The notes below the pieces were generated by a model that was not told where the DNA came from, searched no databases, and saw nothing but the letters and a program-made list of their open reading frames with translations. A DNA stretch of 64,000 bases, taken from Kitagawia praeruptora. Taxonomy: Eukaryota > Streptophyta > Magnoliopsida > Apiales > Apiaceae. The position numbers were made by a program, and so were the translations under genes. Positions within the stretch are counted from its first letter, which is position 1, and each line of letters begins with the position of its first letter. Of this stretch, positions 11,219 through 21,823 are shown piece after piece. The stretch is taken from the NCBI GenBank assembly GCA_037693485.1, contig CM075345.1, forward strand, positions 106,882,001 to 106,946,000, in the 5' to 3' direction.

Positions 11219-11869
11219 TTGATTTGGTTGATTTTACAGCCTACGTGAAATTAACAAAATAATCTTTAATTTAGTGATGATTTAACAATTTTCTCTAAAT
11301 AAAACTACCAAGAAACAAAAGAGAGATGAAATTGACGATTTTTTATACTGAAAATTATATTCTATTTAGGAAATCTACTTATATTTTGTTTTAATTATCA
11401 AAATAAACTTTTTATTGTTTGAAGATACAGTAGTTGTACTAACAAACAAATACAGTTTTAATAATAAGTGTAGGAGGGATTTTGTCCAAAATTTTGGTAG
11501 TTGGTAGTCTTGTCCTCAATACGATCAAATAAATAAGAACTGTTAGATCTTAAAATAAATAGATAAAAAAAACGTTGGATCTAACCTAAAAAATATTTAA
11601 TATTTTAACATGTAAACTAAAAAGTGTTTTTATATTGAAATACGAAAAAGTACTTATCAATGATTTAAATAATATATAATTATGTTTTCTATATTAAATA
11701 GGATTATTAATGTAGGTACCCTACACTAAATAGAATTAATGTAAAAATTTGTAATTATATTTTCGCTTGAGATTCTGAGTGTTTTCATTTGGATAATAAT
11801 TGTTAAATCATCACTAAATTTAAGATAATTTTATGAGTTTCGCGTGGACTGTAAAATCATCCAAATCTT
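11219..11869. mobile_element. Non-autonomous TIR element of about 650 bases
   Basis: The first about 75 bases (GATTTGGTTGATTTTACAG...TTTAGTGATGATTTAACAAT) match the inverse of the last about 75 bases with some ten differences. The interior is AT-rich and non-coding. The target duplication is not clear, so the superfamily is open. Confidence 0.65.
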
Positions 11870-12049
11870 ATTTCTATATATCGAGATAGAACCTAAATAG
11901 TAAATATGAACCTTTTTAATATTAATAAATAAATAAAATTCAGTTATAATACAATCTTTTATATCCTTTTCAGATAATAACTTCCTTTTAAAATTCAATT
12001 CTAATACAACCTTTTTAATTATATCCTTCTTATATTATAATTTTTTTTT

Positions 12050-12452
12050 GGGATATTCTCTTTGGTACACTCGTAGAATTGGCTTTTGCCAATGGTACCA
12101 TCACATTTTTGACTTCTATACGTGGTACACCTGAAATATTGTTTCTCTCTTAGTCATACCCTTTTTAAAGTAAAATGTTAAAAACACGTTAAAGACCGTT
12201 TAATCGCTGTTAATGAATATTAAAAATAATAGGGATATTCTCTTTGGTACACTCGTGAAATTAACTTTTGCCAATAGTAACATCACATTTTTGGCTTCTA
12301 TACATGATGCACCTGAAATATTAACAGTTGTCTAACAGAAGGGCATGACTAAGAGAGAAACAATATGTTAGATGTACCATGTATAGAAACCAAAAATGTG
12401 ATGGTACCATTGGCAAAAGCCAATTTCACGAGTGTACCAAAGAAAATATCCC
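12050..12452. mobile_element. Fold-back MITE, two overlapping copies
   Basis: The segment 12232-12452 is a hairpin with arms of about 95 bases starting GGGATATTCTCTTTGGTACA on the left and the inverse on the right. A second left arm lies at 12050-12160 in direct orientation, with inner sequence matching the inverse of 12340-12365. Either one copy inserted next to another or an arm was duplicated. T-runs flank both ends. Confidence 0.65.
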
Positions 12453-12487
12453 TTTTTTTTTTAATATGATATAATCTTAATCATCTA

Positions 12488-12631
12488 TTTTTAAAAATAT
12501 TATATTCCACGATTAAGATTATTTTGGCGATACAATCAAAATTATGGATAAAATCTATATTTTTAAAAATATTATATTCCACGATTAAGATTATTTTGGC
12601 GATACAATCAAAATTATGGATAAAATCTATC
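12488..12631. repeat. 72-base tandem duplication
   Basis: Two near-identical 72-base units follow each other; each contains TATTCCACGATTAAG. It lies downstream of the ZTL gene and is not coding. Confidence 0.8.
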
Positions 12632-13249
12632 TTACGGTTATTATATATAAGAATATAATTTGGCAACCAAATTAAATCTTTAAACACTCAAGATTTATGC
12701 ATTTATAACAGTTGCCGTTGCTGCTGCCGTTTTATTTGCCTAAAAATGTCAACCACCAGAACTAAGCACAGTTCTCATTTCACAGTACACATAAACGATA
12801 CATACACTAACATTAATGTACAGTAATCAACCTGGTTCTGTTTCACATTTCTGAATCGTTTTGTTTTTTCCTTCCTGCTGCCATATTACACAAACAGATC
12901 ATCGTCAACAGGAAAAAAATGACATGCAAACTGCAAACAGACCTATGTATATGATACCTAACCCATCTATCTAATACCAGTACTCCTAAGCCACAAAGGG
13001 AGTGCATTATACAGACAGTTCCACGCAAATCTCACAGAACCAGACCCGAATTATATCACCAGCCGTGATTGTCATAATTACTCGAACATGTGCCGGAGTT
13101 GAACACATACTTGAGCAGAGTACCAACCACAACCATAAGACTGGCCCATCTCATAGATGCAATAAATTAGTCTAAATCCTCGAGACAATCTTCATAACAG
13201 CCAAAATTCCTGTTTCCATCTCATACTGATTTTTCTTAAATGTAGTTGG
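12632..13249 (-). other. Downstream region of ZTL, including its probable 3' UTR
   Basis: This is unique-looking sequence between the ZTL stop codon (13250-13252) and the tandem repeat. On the minus strand an AATAAA lies at 12736-12731, which would give a 3' UTR of roughly 540 bases. No other gene is seen. Confidence 0.4.
12731..12736 (-). terminator. Possible polyadenylation signal of ZTL
   Basis: AATAAA on the minus strand, 514 bases after the stop codon. Plant signals are loose, so this is only a candidate. Confidence 0.3.
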
Positions 13250-16200
13250 TCAAACAACAGAACCTGCTAAAGACAGCTCATGAAGATCACCCAGCATCCA
13301 TTCCTCACCAGTCTGACCTCCGAGGACAATTGCTCTTGTCCCTCCAACAACACAGGTACTATGTCCCCAAGCAAATCTTGGAGGGCGCCCAGGTACATTT
13401 AGTATTCTCCAAGTAGGTTTGTCCTCAGTTGGATCCAGGATATAAAGTTGTGAGGCAGAGTGAAGACCTGCCACAGACCCACCAAAGACCAGAATCCTTC
13501 CACCAGGGAGGCTAATAGCTACGTGATCTAGCCGCGGAGGAGGAGCTAACCCTCCTGGATTTCCAGCACCCGGCATCCCGCTCCCGGTCACACTTCTCCA
13601 ACAAGGTTCATCCTCACTCAGATCCATTGTATATACATCGCTGGAACGAAACCGCAAAGGACCGCTCTTTGCAAGACCACCAAACATCAGAATTTTCCTT
13701 CCCCCATAGACAGAGAGCGTGTGACCAAGTCGAGAAGGTGGGGTCCATGCAGCTGGTATCTCTCTCCAAATTGGCTTCTCAATTGAAAGATCCAGCAGAA
13801 AAGTGTCACTAAGAAGTACTCCAGAATCTGCACAACCACCAGAAACAATCAACTTGCTCCCGTCAAGAGTGCAGGAGCTATGCCAGGACCTTGGAAGGGG
13901 AGGAGCCAAACCAGAGATCTCACGCCATGTTGGATGCTTGGCATCCAAATCCAAGACAAAGACATCATTTAGTAACCCCTGTTGCCCACAACCTCCAAAT
14001 ACAACTAGATTAGATCCATTCACGCAAGAAAGTGTGTGGCCCCAACGCCCAGGAGGTGGAGAACTCACTTTGATATGTTGCCACTCAGGGTTGTTGCAAT
14101 TCAAATCCAATACAAAAGTATCATTCATTGGCTCCATGTTGACTCCTTCCCCACCAAAAAGAACCACGCGGTTTCCAACTGCACATGCACTGAAGTTGCA
14201 ACGCGAGGGTTCAACCATTCCTCCAACAGTTATTTTCCTCCATGCTGCTGCTTCGAGAGTGGTCAGCTCCCTCGCCAATCGACCCCAGCCTAGTCTCTTC
14301 TCCCCAGGAACTGCCTCCAGAACCCTAGTTGTTTCACTACCCCAGGCATTCTGGCAGACCATTCTCCAAAGATCTTCATTCTTTGTTACCAGATAAAGTC
14401 GCTTGCTGACGGAGCCAACAGACGCAATATCTCTAGGGCCCAAGCGTGAAAGGATATTATGAGACAAGACTTCATCACTCAAGTGCAGTATCCCACAAAC
14501 TCCGTGAACATTATTTCTGCTCCCATCTTGAAGTAGACGATTACTAGAAACGCTAGAACGAAAACGATCTTGTGCACTAGCAGCTTCCTTTATTGAAGAC
14601 CTAAGAAGTGGGCCCAAGTCCAGATTTGCTTCGGTGAAAAACTGAATACCAATTATATGTATTATTGTGTCATCATCTCCATATATAGGGATCATACGTA
14701 ATTTATTCATTAGTGGAGATCCATCCTTTCTAAAATTCAGCAATTCACCCTGAAATTCAATCCCTTTTTCAAGACATCTTCTTATCTCCGACACAACTGA
14801 AGAGTCAACCAATGGATGCCTTCTTTGTGCATAAGGACCTCTGCATTGCAAGAAACGACTGCCACAAATTTCCACAAAAATAAGAACCCAAAATAACATT
14901 AATATTACAAGTCTCCATAAGTATCATTTATTTAGAAACAAAAAGGTGAAAGATGGTATAAGTATGCAGCATAAAGAACCAGATTCACAGGCCACTTTGA
15001 CTAAAAACCAAAAAGAGTCTGAGAATTGAAAACATAGTACAGTCTCATCCATATATATACACAAAATGTTAGGTGGCCCTTCCATCAGTTCTTTTTAATA
15101 GTTGTCACTTAACATTTCAAAAACACACGGCCGAGAATCGCTAGAAACATATACTAATCCAAGCTGGTAATCTTTCAGATCCACATATATAACCTTTTAG
15201 ATCAGAGGTGAGCCTTAACAGAGAACCAAGTAAAGTACAAGCATCTAAATCTGTTATGATTTCAGGACAGCCAAATATAAAGAGATAGCATGAAACTAAA
15301 AAAGGTACACCAGATTCCAACACACACACACTCACAAATTTGATAACAATGAATGCTAAACAAAGAAATGGCACCAATGAAAACTTACATGCTATTAATT
15401 TTATTAAGTCTTACTTTATCATTTACAAAGAGCACACTCTCCATTATATCCAATTAGTTATTCATGAGATGGGTTTCTGTCTTTGCACATACAAATAAAT
15501 TCTAGGTTTCTAGACAGCTATGCAGATAGGAGGCTCAGGTTTTAAAACCTTATGACATAATGATACATATATCCATTAAAATGGAAGCTAGTTGTGCCAA
15601 GTATCATCAGTAAAGGTTATTCAATGCGCCGGCCTATAAAGACATTGCAGGCTAAAAATCAAAGAGAACGGAAAATTTCTTCTCCTTAACTCTTAGTCTC
15701 TTCTCTTTTCTCTATTATCGTAATACATATGACTGTATGACATTAAAGTGTAACCCTTTTTAGCCCTCTTCCTAGTGTAACCCTTTCCAGCCCTTTCGCT
15801 TAATCTTCTTTACAATTATTTACTCTTCAGATTCGTAAATTTAATTTTCTTTAATTTACCTCTTACATGGTCAGACACACGACTTATGGATTAACTGGTT
15901 CATCATTAAAGCCTAAGAACATCTAATGGATGTAAATTAGGCCTTAATGGAAGTTCAAACCACCCAAAGGAATATTTCAAAAGAAACCCCTAACAAAAAA
16001 TTAATGTTATCAACAAAATGCTTAATTTTAGACCATCATATTTGATTTGTCAAAATACATACATCCTTATTGTTTACTCTTATATATATAGGTCTTACTC
16101 CACTTGAAACCAAATTAGCCTAGAAACTAGAAACTAAAAACCAACCAGATCGCTATTTTATAATACAGAAAGCAATAGTTTACACACTGCCAATCACGAT

Positions 16201-16453
16201 TTTATATACCGGGAATCATTAGTTTTAGATTTTGGCAAATTATAAAAAAAAAATTATGGTAGCAACTAGTGGTTGACTGTGGATTTATGGTAGCTACTAG
16301 TGGCCGATTATTGATTGTCAATGGTGGTAGTAGACGATCGGTGGTGGTGGCAAGTGGTGGCATGAGGTCTGTGGTGGGGGTGGTACGCGGTGGTAGTGAA
16401 AGTGGAAGGAGACCCATCATTGCAGTAGGGGGCACATAATGGTGATAATATGG

Positions 16454-16515
<62 letters not shown>

Positions 16516-18502
16516 TATTTTTATTTTTGGGTGATTTGTTGTATACAAAATAGTGATTGTTGCTGAACAAAACGGTGATTTCTGCAGTTACAGATAGTGA
16601 GAAATTTTATATGGGACTGGTTTCTAGTTTCTACACTAATTTCGTTTCTATTTGATCGATTCTCTATTATACATATATGGTGTAACCCAATTTCTGTTTC
16701 TTTCCAAAAATTCGTTAGTAAAGGGGGTGGAGTTTTTTACTTCAGTAATGATCCACTTCATCTTCCTAGCTCGTACAAATCATTTGGCAGAGGAAGTGAG
16801 GCAACTAGTCTGATGCAGATAAGCAATGATAATAATGGCAGGGCAATCAACGAAAGGGGGGAGACTGATCACGAGTTCACAACTAAACATGGCTATTTGC
16901 TAAATTAAAAGAGTGCAAATGAGTAGCAGCTCGAGCAATGATTTTCCCAAGACCAGTTCTATTGCAGAGACTTCCCCTGTTGGATGTCATTGATAAAATA
17001 AAATGGGAAACAAGTGTTCGCGACGATGTCCTACATAATATTCTCTTTATAAACAAATCAAACTGGAAGAAGCCCACTGTGAAGGAAACGATCAGCAAAG
17101 AATCACAAAGCAGTGTAATGGCAAGATTCATAAGTAACATGCCTGTGAATCTACCAAAATCAGGTTTAGTTTCCTTTTAAGTCCAATCATGCTATTCTAA
17201 TCTTGACCTGCGGTCACTGTAAGGCCGGGCAGTGTCAGGGGGCAGCGACATGCTCATTTCTTAAAGAAATGGTGACACTGTACAATTAGACCTTACTGGG
17301 ATGCCATATCATTCATAAGGCACAGATATGGCAACATCATGACAGCCCTGGTGATGCAGGACAGTGGGTCAAGAAGCCCAAAGAGAGTATTTGGCAACAA
17401 TATAAAAGGCTTTGGAGGCCCAATTAGTTTATATAATATTTGTTATCTTTTAATTTAGGATATTAGCTAATTAGAATTTGAGTTGATTAGGAAAGTAGTT
17501 TACTATATATTGGACTTTATTATTGTAATTCATTAGAGTTATTATCTTTAAGATTAGTATATCGCTGTTTTCTGAAAATCTCTTGCGAGAGTTTTCTACC
17601 CTAACCCTAATTATCCCCTCCCTCCTCCATCACCTGGTACCAAAGATAAAAACTCTAAAAGACTTGGTGACAAAAATTTAACCGCTGGTTATCATGTATC
17701 ATTACAAAGAGTTTAGACACTGTAAACTAGATTGTAAGAGAATATACAAAAGGTAAGCACGTCACATACTTCAATCTTCTCTTAACTAACTTCCACACAA
17801 AGACTATATCTTGTGACAGTCAACTATATCAGTAAACCTAAAAACAAAATTAAAAAAAATCAGCATTTCTACAAGAATTATAAAAATTGATCCCGTGTGG
17901 AAACAATTGATTCCTCTGATCATCATTTAGGTAAATTATACGATCCAAACTTTTTTTAAGACTAAACTATCATCCATGATCCAAACCTAAGATTATATCT
18001 TTGGTTCCACTTCAGTGTCTGGTCATTAGCTAAAATCATAACCATTTATTTCCAATCCGTGCTATGTACTTAAGGTGATTAATTATTCATCGACAAAAAC
18101 CCCTTTGTCAATAAAAAAAATATAGTAAACATGAATTACCAGCTAAAAAAGATAGCGGTAAATTTAATTTCACAAATACAATTATAATATAGCGGTAAAT
18201 AATCAATCACCAGCTCAAAATATCTGACGAAACAGGAAAAACATGATACGAAAAACGGAAGAGATGGAGAAGAAAACGAACCAATTACGACCGAGAACTT
18301 CTTCAGCTAAGTAACCGGTAACCATCTCGAAAACAGAATTGACATAAATAATCGGATGGTCAGCCTCTAAAGCATCGGTAACAACAAATCCACATGGTGC
18401 TGGTTGTAACAAACTGTCAATTGGAAAAGGAAAGGGCCCACCATCGTTCAATAAGAAGCCCTCGTCGTCTCCACTTACATCTGAATTACTATCCCACTCC
18501 AT
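13250..18502 (-). CDS. ZTL: ZEITLUPE/Adagio-type blue-light receptor: LOV, F-box and Kelch protein
   Basis: The coding sequence is two exons, 18502-18282 and 14858-13250, joined across a GT...AG intron; together 609 codons plus stop, the family's usual length. In the family, ZTL is an SCF ubiquitin-ligase adaptor that senses blue light through FMN and controls turnover of clock proteins such as TOC1 and PRR5. Residues 30-150 form the LOV domain with the photoactive motif GRNCRFLQ (71-78, cysteine 74). The F-box is at 195-245 (LSDEVLSHNILSRLGPRDIA), and Kelch repeats fill 290-609, with GRWGH, PRSWH, SRLGH, PRLDH and FAWGH motifs. The start MEWDS at 18502 is the family's N-terminus. Splicing splits the codon of cysteine 74 (TG|T). 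All key residues are present and no break is seen. The paralogue LKP2 is possible; FKF1 is less likely given the N-terminus and length. Confidence 0.95.
16091..16670 (+). mobile_element. (TA)n-flanked fold-back MITE, copy 4, with a different interior
   Basis: The ends match the copies at 10188 and 10568: ACTAGAAACTAAAAACC on the left and TTTCTAGTTTCTA on the right, next to TA runs at 16081-16090 and about 16670-16677. The inside is unrelated: a GGTGG-rich stretch (16325-16400) and a long TA repeat (16455-16512). It lies inside the ZTL intron. Confidence 0.6.
16455..16512. repeat. (TA)n microsatellite in the ZTL intron
   Basis: About 28 TA units without interruption. Such tracts are usually length-variable between individuals. 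Confidence 0.95.
16690..17180 (+). pseudogene. Coding-like debris of an unknown gene in the ZTL intron
   Basis: On the plus strand, frames broken by stops have normal-looking amino-acid use, for example SNDPLHLPSSYKSFGRGSEA (about 16740-16800) and, in another frame, ISNMPVNLPKSGLVSF (17130-17180). The base composition is less AT-rich than around it. It could be a fragment of a host gene carried in by a transposon. I do not recognise the family with confidence and no intact product is possible. Confidence 0.3.
17230..17632 (+). repeat. LTR-like fragment with a degenerate primer site
   Basis: An AT-rich segment with TATATAA near 17430 and a CTTGCGAGAG leader ends in CCATCA at 17632. It is followed two bases later by TGGTACCAAAGA (17635-17646), which matches the initiator-Met primer site at 9 of 12 positions. 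This is how a Copia-type 5' LTR or a TRIM ends. The left edge is not defined and no gag or pol follows. Confidence 0.45.
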
Positions 18503-18578
18503 CTCTCACTCTATCTCTCTCTCTCTCTACTCAACCCATCAGCAGCTTTCCCCCAATTTCGATTTCAGAAACCCTAAA

Positions 18579-18618
<40 letters not shown>

Positions 18619-18850
18619 GTGTGTGTTTTATTGAATCGGGGGATAAGAGGTGATTGTGGTAAAATTAGGAATTAGGGTTTGTTTGGCTTTTTGTTTGGTT
18701 ATAATTTGTGTGGGAGGGACGAGGAGGATGAATGACAAAGGAACGAGTGGTTGGAGAAGTCTACAACAAACAAAATAATTCTACACTACTGTACGTCTAC
18801 ACCCGAGATCTACCATCCTCCTTTAGCCTCGTATTTCTTTTTATTTTTAA
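18503..18850 (-). promoter_or_regulatory. 5' leader and proximal promoter of ZTL
   Basis: The space between the ATG and the Helitron is only about 350 bases. It holds a CT tract (18581-18614; GA on the transcribed strand), common in plant 5' leaders. No convincing TATA box is seen. Upstream promoter parts would lie in or beyond the Helitron at 18851-19387. Confidence 0.5.
18581..18614. repeat. (CT)n microsatellite in the ZTL leader
   Basis: Seventeen CT units, read as GA in the ZTL transcript direction, about 80-110 bases before the start codon. Long GA tracts in plant leaders can bind BPC/GAGA-type factors. Confidence 0.9.
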
Positions 18851-19387
18851 CTAGCTTATAACCCGTGCTGAACGGGTTGCTTTTAATTTTTTGTAATTTG
18901 TTTATAGTGTAATATAATATTATAAATATTAATTTTAATTTGTTATAGTGTAATTTGTTATTTGTTTAATATGTTTTTTAATATTAAAAAATAGGATTGA
19001 ACCAAACTACCAATTATCCCTTAGTTTAATACTATTATAAGCAAAATAGGATATTTTTGGTTGTCGGTTTGGTACTCTTTTTGTTACTCATTTTGGTCAC
19101 TCTTTGATTTGCTTAAATCTCTATTATTTATAATAAAAAAAATGTAAAAAAACACACAAAACACTCCCCTCTCCTATTAATAAAATTAAAAAAAAACACA
19201 CGCACGTCACTCCTCTCGATCAAAACTCTCGGCTAAATCTTTGCTTATCCGGGAATGTTTTTAGGTAGATAAAATATTAATTAAATTTATTTTTAATTGA
19301 ACTAAAATTATGACTAAAAAATAGGCTTGAACCAAACTATCAAACTACCAATTATCCCCTAGTTTACTTATTATAGTATAGTATAGA
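18851..19387 (-). mobile_element. Complete non-autonomous Helitron upstream of ZTL
   Basis: On the minus strand it begins TCTATACTATACTATAATAA after an A (19388) and ends with a hairpin (AACCCGT, loop, ACGGGTT), five bases, then CTAG followed by T (18850). These are the Helitron rules: 5' TC, 3' hairpin plus CTAG, insertion between A and T. It is 537 bases with no coding sequence. A short repeat containing CCAATTATCCC occurs twice inside (near 19008 and 19350). Confidence 0.8.
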
Positions 19388-19458
19388 TTTCACTATTTAC
19401 ATAAAGAATTATATTCATGTTTTTAATACAAATGTAAATATGTAATGCTTAAACTAGA

Positions 19459-19883
19459 GGTTGAGTACCTTAAATACCCATTTTTTTAATAATATTTGAT
19501 CAAAATACCCATATCAAAAAATAGTGTCCTAAATACCCACCAGATATTCCACTGTCAGAGGAGTATCAGGTCAAATACCCATTTTTTAATAACATTTGAT
19601 CAAAATATCCATATTGAAAAAACAGTGTTCTAAATACCCACCAGATACTCCATTGTCAGAGGAGTATCAGGATGATACTCCAATGTCATAGGAGTATCAG
19701 GGTGATACTCCACTGGGTAAGGAGTATCAGCCCTGATACTCCACTCCTAATACTTTCTGCTAGTTAAGGTGATACTCCACTACGTAAGGAGTATTTGACT
19801 TGTGTAGATATTTTAGGTAGCGTTTCTGAAAATAGGTATTTGAGTAAGTACACCCCCAAAATGGGTATTTTGGGCATTCTTTC
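19459..19883. mobile_element. Mutator-like MITE with GATACTCC palindromes
   Basis: The ends carry AAATACCCATTTTT on the left and the inverse (AATGGGTATTTTGG) on the right, flanked by AAACTAGA at 19451-19458 and again at 19885-19892, an 8-base target duplication that fits Mutator-like elements. The interior (19545-19795) is an array of GATACTCC...GGAGTATC inverted pairs. The termini match the element at 50639-51492. No transposase is present. Confidence 0.7.
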
Positions 19884-20459
19884 AAAACTAGAAAACAAAA
19901 AATCTGGAAATAATTCTTTAATTCTATGTTGAAATTTTTTTGATTTGCATCTAAACTTTGATAATTTATACACAGAATTCCAGAGAAAACAGTTTATTGT
20001 TTAATATAATTGTAGAAATTCAAATTCAAATACACCTTTTTAGTATTTGGTATAAATTATGGATATTCTTAAATGATGTCACTGTAATTAATATTATTAT
20101 ATGTGATATTATATTATACATATGATCAATACTAGCATTTTGATGTGCTAGAAATAAACAATTAAATATCGTAAATGCACGATCATTATTTTACTATTTA
20201 TAATTTGATTTATAAAAATTATATATTTTCGTGCAATCTTAATTTCTAATTTAATAAACTAAAATAATTAATTTTGAGATATTTTGTTTAATCTAATTCA
20301 ACAATTAAAATGAAAGGAACACACATAAATACAATTGCACAACTATTTAACAGTTAACTAGTACCTAACTGCTTAATGAAAATGCAATCTAATAAAATTT
20401 AACAAATAAGATAAACACTAATCAAAACTATTCATCACTCTCCCTTCCAGGATCAAAAC

Positions 20460-20992
20460 GGGATAAATATCAAGTAAGTCAGGAATTGGATTGAAATGTA
20501 TCAATGTAGTTCTTATATAATTGCTATTTTAACTCATTTAAGTCCCTAACTTCTTCAAATTGAACAATTAAGTCATTGTTAATTTAGGATTCTTAAGGTT
20601 CTTAGTATTTTTCTTCAATTACTTCAAAATTTGTATGTAATACTTCAATTGGTTCTAGTAATACTTCCAAACAGCCCAAAAATCGTCCCAGAATCGCTCC
20701 AATTGATCACGATTGATATTAGGTTTTGTTTTCCCCTTTTCAATCGCTATCAATTGGAGTGTCTCTGGGGCGATTTCTAGGCTGGTTGGAAGTATTACTA
20801 GAACCAATTGAAGTATTACATAAAAATCTTGAAGTAATTGAAGAAAAATACTAAGAACCTTAAGAATCCTAAATTACCAGTGGCTTATTTGTTCAATTTG
20901 AAGAAGTTAGGGACTAAAATGAGTCAAAATGGCAATTAAGGACTACATTGATACATTTCAACCCAACCAATGACTTACTTAATACTTATCCC
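20460..20992. mobile_element. 533-base fold-back MITE with arms of about 230 bases
   Basis: The left end GGGATAAATATCAAGTAAGTCA pairs with the right end (the inverse of GGGATAAGTATTAAGTAAGTCA), and pairing continues nearly to the centre at about 20730. The arms are similar but not identical. It is non-coding. A transcript would form a very long hairpin. Confidence 0.8.
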
Positions 20993-21823
20993 TAATTAAA
21001 ACCTTCATTTCCTCAAGTATCTCTTCGATTTACGACGAAAAAAAACCCGAACACCATCCACCCCTCGAACACCATCCAAACACCATCCACCCCTCTTCTT
21101 CTTCTTCTTCTTCTTCTTCTTCTTCTTCTTTTCCCTGCAAAGCCAAACCCAAAACCCAGCGATTATTCCTCTCAATCCCCCATAGAGTTATGCTTGCTAC
21201 ATGCTATATATTTTACTGAAATTTTTTGGATTAATTTCTTTTTACATGTTATATATTTTGCTTGAATTTTCTGAATTAATTTCTTGTTTGTCGGATTTTT
21301 AGTATTGGTCGGCCCGAATTTGAGTTATAGGGATTATTACGAATTGATTTTGTTATTAGTGTTTAGAACGTTGGAAATTAGGTAGCATATGTTAGTTTTA
21401 TGTATTTTCGAGCATTTTTATTTGTCACTAGATTTTTAGTCTTTTTGCCAAATTCTTGTTTGATGTCATGGTTTCAGGATTATTAATATATAATTGTTAT
21501 AGATCGATGTTAGTGGTATAATTTTTTAAATTGTGAGTAGTTCTGGGTTTGTATTGCTTGGCCGAAATTTACAGGTGATTGGTGTTTTATTGTTCTTGAC
21601 GTGTTTATGATTAAAAGCATGTTTGATTTCAGTTTCGATTTTAGAATTAGTGTGGCATAATTTAATTGATATTATTAATTTTTTAAAAGAGAGTGTTTTG
21701 GGTGTTTAATTTATTGGATGTCTCCATTTTTAATAATTGATTTACTATTATTTTTCTTGTTTATTCTCTTATTTTATTAGTTAGTTTCTTGAGTAAGAAT
21801 GTCTATTTATTGGTGTTTGATTT
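20993..21823 (+). other. Gene-free stretch with a (CTT)n tract, possibly a gene leader
   Basis: It contains CACCATCCACCCCTC repeats, a CTT tract (21093-21131), a C-rich segment and then T-rich, intron-like sequence up to the solo LTR at 21824. The arrangement resembles a plant 5' UTR and first intron on the plus strand, but no start codon with a long frame is seen. Confidence 0.3.
21093..21131. repeat. (CTT)n microsatellite
   Basis: About thirteen CTT units in a row. Confidence 0.95.

Larger units (their letters stand above)
14859..18281 (-). other. Single coding-region intron of the ZTL gene
   Basis: The intron starts GTTCG (18281) and ends GGCAG (14859) on the minus strand and is 3423 bases, in phase 2. 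It contains a (TA)n fold-back element (16091-16670), coding-like debris (16690-17180) and an LTR-like fragment ending at 17632. The stretches 14859-16080 and 17660-18281 are AT-rich with no gene seen. The joined frame and the family match on both sides support the splice sites. Confidence 0.9.

Noticed and set aside
13803..14396. 197-codon plus-strand reading frame opposite the ZTL Kelch exon
   Set aside because: It is antisense to a highly conserved exon and has no recognisable protein features; the frame is a by-product of codon use on the other strand.
18394..18675. 93-codon plus-strand frame over the ZTL first exon and CT repeat
   Set aside because: It translates the CT microsatellite as Leu/Ser repeats and runs antisense to exon 1.
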